From NCBI GenBank assembly GCA_935421135.1, contig OW285188.1, positions 12,315,233-12,379,232 of the forward strand: a DNA stretch of 64,000 nucleotides, given 5' to 3'. Below the pieces are notes generated by a model. The model ran no database searches. It saw only the letters and a program-made list of their open reading frames with translations, and was not told the origin of the DNA. Numbering within the stretch: position 1 is the stretch's first letter; each line of letters opens with the position of its first letter. Below are positions 57,601 to 64,000 of this stretch, one piece after another. A program made the position numbers and the translations under genes. Source of the stretch: Bugulina stolonifera. Its lineage: Eukaryota > Bryozoa > Gymnolaemata > Cheilostomatida > Bugulidae.

Positions 57601-60600
57601 ACACATTCACACCTATTCCCCACTTTTGGGGGTTAATATGGTGAAGAGAATAACTGGTGTGTCTTTGATATTTTCACAGCAGTAAAACAAACAATTATCC
57701 ATTGTTGTAACTGTTGTATTACCTTAGTCTAGCACATTATAAACCTCCCACAACTCAATTCATATAGCCATTAGGGCATTATAGCAGTAGCAATCCTAAA
57801 CAACAATATTATAAATACATGTACCTAGTATTACTAGTCATGTCTAGTAATACTAGTAACTGCTATTTGGCCATGTGCAGCTGTTGTTATTGTGGTTACT
57901 ATAGAAATCCGCAGGCACAACCACTTCTAATTGGACAGTGTTTGCCGTTACGCATGAGCACTAACACCAAAGCAATCTTTTCCGGCTTATCAATGGCGAT
58001 CTGACAAATGTTTGTTATTTTTACTTGCACGATAAATCAATTGACCACAACAACTATACTGGCACTATGCCGGGTGTAGAAATTTGCAGATCGAAATATT
58101 TATGTATAATTAAGAGTTTCATGCAAAAAATACCTGGCCCCACCTCAATTGCTAGAAATCTTTATAAAAAGGGAGGTTGCTTCTGTACTAATACATGCAT
58201 GTATAATACATGTGTAAGGGTGTAGCTGGAGTCCCATAGACTGAGGTACTTGTTAGTCACATCACCCACATGACTTATCTCTAAACAATTGCTACAGCTA
58301 TCTCAATACTATGACAACTAGATTATACTTAATCTATAATTGATAAAGGGTTTAAGTTACATTCTATTCACTATATATGATCATTAGAGCATTACATGGA
58401 ATATTCTACTAATTATACTATCAAATCAAATAGCACATATTTTACCAACAGTGTTATCAATTAGAGATAATAACATTGTACAGGTAAGCCAATTGGCAGG
58501 AAATCAGGATATTGGTTAGTGTGGCAGCATTGGTAGCAGCTGCAGCACACCAACTGAAGAGAGCATACTGGGTCAGAAGTTTGATTGATATATAAGTACT
58601 TACTGGACAAAGTAGAGATACTTTAAGACTAGTTAGTGCTATGTCATCTTCCTCATCAGAGAGCTTGGCTCGAACTAAACAAATAATAATCATATCATTA
58701 TTATGCAGTATGGTATCTATCAGTGCTGTACAATGGATATCATATGACAGACAATACATTGTTATACATGTACATACTTTCCAAGGTACATGTACATGTA
58801 TATGTATATACAAACAATAGCTGCTACAGGGCAAATTACACGATACTTATGCTCTATGTATAGATGGAAAAGGTTTGCTGAAATAACACAACACGTCATA
58901 GATGCTAACTAAATGACCATTTCAGTTGATCATAGCTCATTATATACCCATATCAAAAGTTGACCCCCTCATCTCACTGCTTCGAATGCGATTAAACAGG
59001 TAGAGGGGAGGTTTGCAATGTTCATTCATAAATATTGTAATTGGAAAAATGAAGGAGTACCGGGAAAAAAGTAGAACATTGGGCAAAGGTTAAATATGAC
59101 CGCAAAGGATGCAGTGTTAGTGACACCTGACTATTATGGAGACTACTCCCCCACTACTACTATACAACTACATCCCTATGACTGATACTACAATAACTAG
59201 TCACTAATGGCATGTACAAGACTACAAGGTAAGTCAAGGCCACCACTCTACAGACATGAGGAAACGAGTGACACACAAGACATGCACATTTAGATATGGG
59301 TACGACGACTTACTAACTGCCTCTGTCTCAGATCTGGGTCGAATACCTCGAGATACGACTTGCTGTGTGAGATACTCAGATGACCTCTTTCTCACTAGGT
59401 TGATTGTGTAGCAAAACTTCTGCATAGCAATAAAGTAGATAATATAACATATACATACATGGTACATGTACATACTATACCTGGAAATACCAGGGTATGT
59501 AAAAACACAACATGGCTATTGTATCACTGCAATAAAAACTAAATATTAAACAGTTTCGTAGTAATTCAGGTAGCAGGCATATGTGCATATGAGGAAAAAC
59601 ATGTACCTACTTGATTATGTCAAAAAGCAAGTGCATAATCAAAACCTATTTTCATATAAACAAAAAGCTTGGGAAAAACAGTAAATGCGAGAGGACAACT
59701 CCTTGTTACACATGTATTACATGAACATGTATAAGAAATGCTGCAGTGTATTACATCAAACACATTCATATATCATAATAACAGAAACCACAACATGCAA
59801 TACAAAGTATAAACATGTAATATAATTTAATAGGCTACAAATATGTGTCAAAAACACAGAGGGGAGATAACCTTATCCAATGAATTGTTAGTACCTTATC
59901 CAATGAATACGTTAGTACGTATGAATTGTTAGGACGTTAGTAGTATTACATTGAGGTACTAACCTTTGGCATTTCAGGTTCGTTAGTAGTCCCCCAACAT
60001 ATGAGCAATGAGTTCTGCACCATCGGTGTCAATCTACATGACCATGTTAAATCTAGAGGTCTAGGTGGTCTCTTAGGGTCAGCGTGCTGCTTATTTGTGG
60101 GTATCGGGTTCTACATAAACAACAAGAGAACATTCTTAAGAACCGAGAAGTTGGTAGACTCTATATAAATTGAGACACGCACATGATTGTATACAATGTA
60201 CATACAGCACACCTTACGTAAGCACATCTATATATAGATGCATTAGACATATCAATACTTGAATTCAATCAAGGAATAAGGAACTAAGAAGCAGTCAAAT
60301 ATTACAAGTAGGCAGCCCAGACTAGCACCATGTAATCAAGATATGAGCCAATCATATCGTATTACACATTTACCAGCGTCCAATCGAATAAACAATGACA
60401 TAACTCATGAGTGTTAACTTACAGTACATATAAATACATAATATGATACACAAGAGATGACACGTCATACAACCTACATAATTATGCAGGTATGCTTTTA
60501 TAGTAACCCATGAATCACCAATATACAGTTGAAAGTCTGTCAGCATTTCTATATAATGTCAGCGTGTAGAATATTGATTTGTAATGGAGACGTTTCGAAT

Positions 60601-63398
60601 ATGAACGTTGATGGCTGCCACAGCCAACACCCCCATGGGAAAATAGCATTGAGAGAGAATGATTCTGATTTAGTAAAGGTGTATTAATGCATGGTTACCA
60701 GCATATAAGCTAATTTTAGAGATACACTCCCTTTGCTAACTACAATGTAGGCTTTCAATTTTTCGACATGATCACAACATAACATTTAGTAGGCTACAAG
60801 TTTGACTTGAAGTAAAAGAACCTTTCATTCATTCACATTATTATAGGCCTATAGGCTAATACAGCTTGTTGAAAAGGGGCAGCAGATAATAGCTGTAAAC
60901 TCACTGGTAACTGGATCATTTTGCCATTGAGTCTGGCTACTAGACAAGGTGGGTACATGTCATTTACATCAGTGCTATCATTCTCTACAGGAGCAAATCG
61001 GAGCTGTACCTGGACATCTGAAGTGTACACACCCCCTGGTCCCACAGTTCTAGAAACAAACACAACACCACAGTGCAGAGGAGGAATGTATAACATTCCA
61101 CCAACTGTCTATAACATACTGTTATACATACATGTATATAATATATGCAATAAAGACCATTCAAATAGCAGAATATTCCAGTGTTCAGAGTTATATTTCC
61201 ATTGTATTTCGAAGCTGCACCTGAGTAGGTACAATGCATTAGCTAATAAATTAACTAACTTAAACTTCATACATGGATGTACAAGTTGAGATGAATGTTA
61301 AAACTTGATACAAAAGAATTCCCTCATAGTAAATGACTGCATGAGGTAGTTTCAATATGAATAAATCACATTTCCTGTATTTGATAACATTTAGAGTTAT
61401 CCTCCCAGACATACAGAATACATAATATACTATAAGTAATGGAAAGCATCATGAGAATGGTATATATATTGTAGATGAAAACACCATACAATGGGATAAT
61501 ATGGCAATTAGTTGCATGACCCATGGCTAGCAGATAATTGAAGTTCACGCATTGCACTGTGACCAACGATTTATAGAATATAACAATTTAGAAAATAATC
61601 GATAACTTGAAACAACATGATTTGGACGCTACAGGAAAGCTTCATGCTAATTGGCTCAATCTAAATGAGGATGTACCTTGTAACCACAGGTACACTGCAT
61701 TGCACACTTCACACTAGTAAATACTTTACAGGGTGCAAGAAGGAACACAAACACAACATTCCAGGTCATACCACCATTATGATTCATAGAATAATGTTAT
61801 TGCTACTTGACTGCAGTTGGAACTGCACCTAAAGACCTAATCACATGATCATGGGACATACCTGTTTGTTGTTATCTCCCTTGCATGTTGTGGACTGAGT
61901 GAAAAGGTTACCATCACTTCTTGGAATCTACTATTAGAGTTGGTTTCTCCTGTAAATGAGGAGTGAAATGGAACTACATGTAGACTACAAGGTGAAATAA
62001 TCAGCAGTGTAATTAGTATAGATGGTGAGGTGAGAAAACTCCAAAGATAGGCTACTGGCTTCTAGCAGGGTATTCGTGGTAAATTCCAGGGATTGCCAGG
62101 TTTCATGCACTTTGATATCTAGCTACAATCTACATGTCTGACAGTAACATTGGCGTGTACATGTATATTACTGTTTATTTACACGGCATCCAACTGCATT
62201 AACTTCACTAGAATAATTGCCGGTGTGCTCTACAAATTGCTATATTAGATAGCTGATAGTATCAGCAGTCTGTTTTCTATACACAGCTATGATTACAATG
62301 CTAAAATACTCTAATAGCAATCGGTGAATCAGAGTGTACACCAAATGTTAACATTCACCAGCACTCAACGCAAGCATTATACAGTACATCATCTAATATC
62401 TGTCTGTTATCTGTATATAAACAAATGACATACTGAGTATAGTTGGTGGTAGAATCTGTGATATATGGTCGTAGAAGGGTAAAACAGCTAAGGATATGTT
62501 TCTATTATAATTTTCTTCTTCTCTAATGTGATATGAACTGTGTGTAGGAGGAGGGTGGTCGGGTGGTCGACTGTACGATGGCAAAGTTGATGGTGGTCTA
62601 TACACACCGTTACTGTTACCATTAGATCTTTGCGTTCGTTGGCTACAAACAGACAAGTTAGAATTGTTAGCAACAGCTACCTTGACCATATGGAAAGCAA
62701 AAATGAAACAATTTTTAACAGTAGGCCTAATTGGATGTTGGAACCAAAGCAGATTCACCAAAAGGGAAAGGTAATGATTTGTTTGACAGAACCTGACACA
62801 TGGCCCAGTCCAATACACAGCCAAATACAAATCAAACTAAAACAGGGAATGATAACTACCATATGAAAGAATGTGCGGCAACATTTGAATGTACTACACA
62901 ATATTAGAGTTTATACATATACATTTAACCTACGTTGTACAGGTGCGCACAACTCCTAGAGTGGTCACAACATGTAACTCCGACTTTTGTAAATACAATA
63001 TTCTATTGAAGAAATTATTGTAAGCAAATAATTTAATTATACTCGTATATATTATGGAATAAAACTACATGCCATTTTTAGAATTGGACTGGCCAATATG
63101 TTATTAACAACGGAAAGGTCAGTGATTCCAATCAATAAGTGCAACTACACAACCAATGCTGCTTCCATTAACCACATGAATACTAAACATAAATATAGGC
63201 AAATAGTTTACAATTTGACAGCAAAAGTTACATAACTTACGAGTGTAGCTCCTTTATTTTTGTTGTGAGTTGATAAGATGGATTCCTAAGTAATGACATT
63301 GCTCTTTCCATCAACTCCTGTTTCTTTCCAGTTTTAGGACGACCAACAAAGCCCATAAGAACTTGCAGTTCTGTCATACGGAACGCCAGAACCATACG
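48622..63398 (-). CDS. PIAS: PIAS-family SUMO E3 ligase, 5' end outside window
   Basis: Nuclear E3 ligase that transfers SUMO from UBC9 to targets. Thirteen exons in transcription order: 63241-63398, 62434-62642, 61862-61949, 60905-61049, 59964-60110, 59314-59419, 58604-58674, 53425-53585, 52576-52778, 50719-51063, 49343-49456, 48987-49051, 48622-48774. Phases join into 654 residues ending in TAG. Domains: SAP (exon 1, [20 protein letters not shown]); PINIT (about 95-300, LPFYD then VQVQLRF and KRPPRPLDL); SP-RING (exon 8, [19 protein letters not shown] and CPVCD, zinc ligands C/C/H/C/C/C); SUMO-interacting motif [12 protein letters not shown] in exon 10; Ser/Pro-rich tail. Order and length match animal PIAS1-4 (about 510-650 aa). 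The first exon, encoding the residues before the SAP helix, is missing. Exon 9 borders a 42-bp donor-bearing array. A 5-kb intron separates exons 7 and 8. Confidence 0.93.
50225..50345. repeat. Short tandem repeat (GATAGTAGTTAATAGTAGTT)
   Basis: Degenerate 10-bp units GATAGTAGTT and AATAGTAGTT lie in the PIAS intron between exons 10 and 11. Simple repeat. Confidence 0.75.
52060..52592 (-). repeat. 42-bp array, each unit carrying a splice donor
   Basis: About 12.6 copies of a 42-bp unit start exactly at the 3' border of PIAS exon 9. On the minus strand each unit contains the last exon bases (CTGTACAACATG) followed by GTAAGTATTGTAG, so 13 equivalent donors are lined up. Units vary at a few positions (CAACATG/CAGCATG, ACCATG/ATCATG, TACA/TGCA). 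In the PIAS frame, reading through the first donor meets TAG after five codons. Both strands carry long artefactual open frames because 42 is divisible by three. Confidence 0.9.
54853..54973. mobile_element. hAT-type MITE, second copy of the CAGAGCCG family
   Basis: 121 bp starting CAGAGTTAGCCG and ending GACTCTG, flanked by CCTAGAAG / TCTAGAAG (7 of 8 match). Its interior shares AACCGAAAGAAAAGTT-like and GTTAC..CTTGTTAC sequences with the element at 25128-25285. It lies in the large PIAS intron. Confidence 0.7.
55863..56226. mobile_element. hAT-type MITE (CAGTGGTCAAAG family) with exact 8-bp TSD
   Basis: 364 bp with terminal repeats CAGTGGTCAAAG / CTTTGACCACTG and a perfect CTTGTAGT duplication (55855-55862, 56227-56234). 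The interior has a G-run, a (TAA)n stretch and a GC-rich hairpin GGGAGGGCGC/GCGCCCCTCCC. No transposase frame. It lies in the large PIAS intron. Confidence 0.85.
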
Positions 63399-64000
63399 CT
63401 AAAATTGATCAAAATAATTTCTAACAATGATATTATGTATTACTGGTATTAACTCATCTCTCACAAGGCAATGGGATAAACTACAAACAACAAAGCAGCA
63501 CAACTTCTCATGTTTTAAAAGTTTTTGCGATTGTAGACGCACACCACACATGCATAATATTGAAAGAAATTTCACTATTTGCCAAGTAGCCTACCCCAAA
63601 TCAAAACGTAAAATTTGCGAACACACAGCTTGGATTAACCCCCACCCCCAAAGAAGGGTGCTGGCAATGGGGTTGAAGACAAATAAGTTGCTTCAACAGG
63701 TCTTCAGTGAATGTACAACTTCTTTACGTAGTACATACGCATAGCCATAACACAATACTCGAGGAAAACCATGTTGTGAAAGGTATATTTTCCTAACAAG
63801 TAACAACGATGAAATTATTTTTAATGAAGTTATAAAAGGTGGCTAATTAGGCCACCATACCAAAAACTTTGGTAACAAGACATATGGGTGGATCACTCGA
63901 TTGCATGCAAGTTTTGCAAATATCTGTGGCAATACTGCAAGGATCTACATGAATGTGTCTGCGTTGTGAACAAAACCATGGAACCATAACATGCTGATCA
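63399..64000. other. PIAS first intron or upstream region, no gene seen
   Basis: Sequence upstream (minus sense) of the acceptor CTAAAA at 63399-63404 of the first visible PIAS exon. No start codon exon for PIAS could be recognised here, so it probably lies beyond the window edge. Confidence 0.45.

Overview
This is an AT-rich animal nuclear genome window. It has intron-rich protein genes with GT-AG introns, tRNA-derived SINEs, hAT-type miniature transposons, minisatellites and one large DNA-polymerase-bearing transposon. An intronless class-A-like GPCR, a PIAS SUMO ligase and a TFIIIC subunit indicate a metazoan. The style (moderate introns, abundant TACATGTA palindromes, divergent GPCR) suggests an invertebrate, perhaps early-branching such as a sponge, but nothing here fixes the phylum.

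Layout. (1) 584-25455, plus strand: a 26-exon gene for a TFIIIC110/GTF3C2-like protein. All exon phases close on one 1112-residue reading frame with four N-terminal zinc fingers and a C-terminal WD40-like region. A 326-residue GPCR lies on the opposite strand inside one of its introns (13532-14512). (2) 25456-31232: gene-poor spacer with several strong hairpins, including a perfect 114-bp palindrome. (3) 31239-40922: a 9684-bp Polinton/Maverick-type element flanked by a 6-bp target duplication (TATAAG), with about 0.53-0.55 kb GC-rich terminal inverted repeats starting 5'-AG. It carries only two recognisable genes, arranged divergently around a large inverted array of 31-bp repeats. One is a broken family-B DNA polymerase (minus). 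The other is a two-exon protein with two apparently repeated domains that look like single-stranded-DNA-binding OB folds, preceded by a basic/acidic tail with a SUMO-interacting-like motif (plus). No integrase, packaging ATPase, protease or capsid gene was seen. (4) 40929-46939: spacer without a supported gene. (5) 46940-47659, plus: single-pass membrane protein with two PPxY motifs. (6) 48622-63398, minus: PIAS-type SUMO E3 ligase (SAP, PINIT, SP-RING, SIM), 13 exons seen, 5' end beyond the window.

The most interesting items are the compact Polinton-like element and a recurring pattern in which exon/intron junctions are tandemly duplicated: a 42-bp unit with 13 splice donors at PIAS exon 9, a 34-bp unit with three donors at GTF3C2-like exon 10, and a duplicated 5' exon in the element's polymerase gene. 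All calls are from reading the sequence; no database search was possible.
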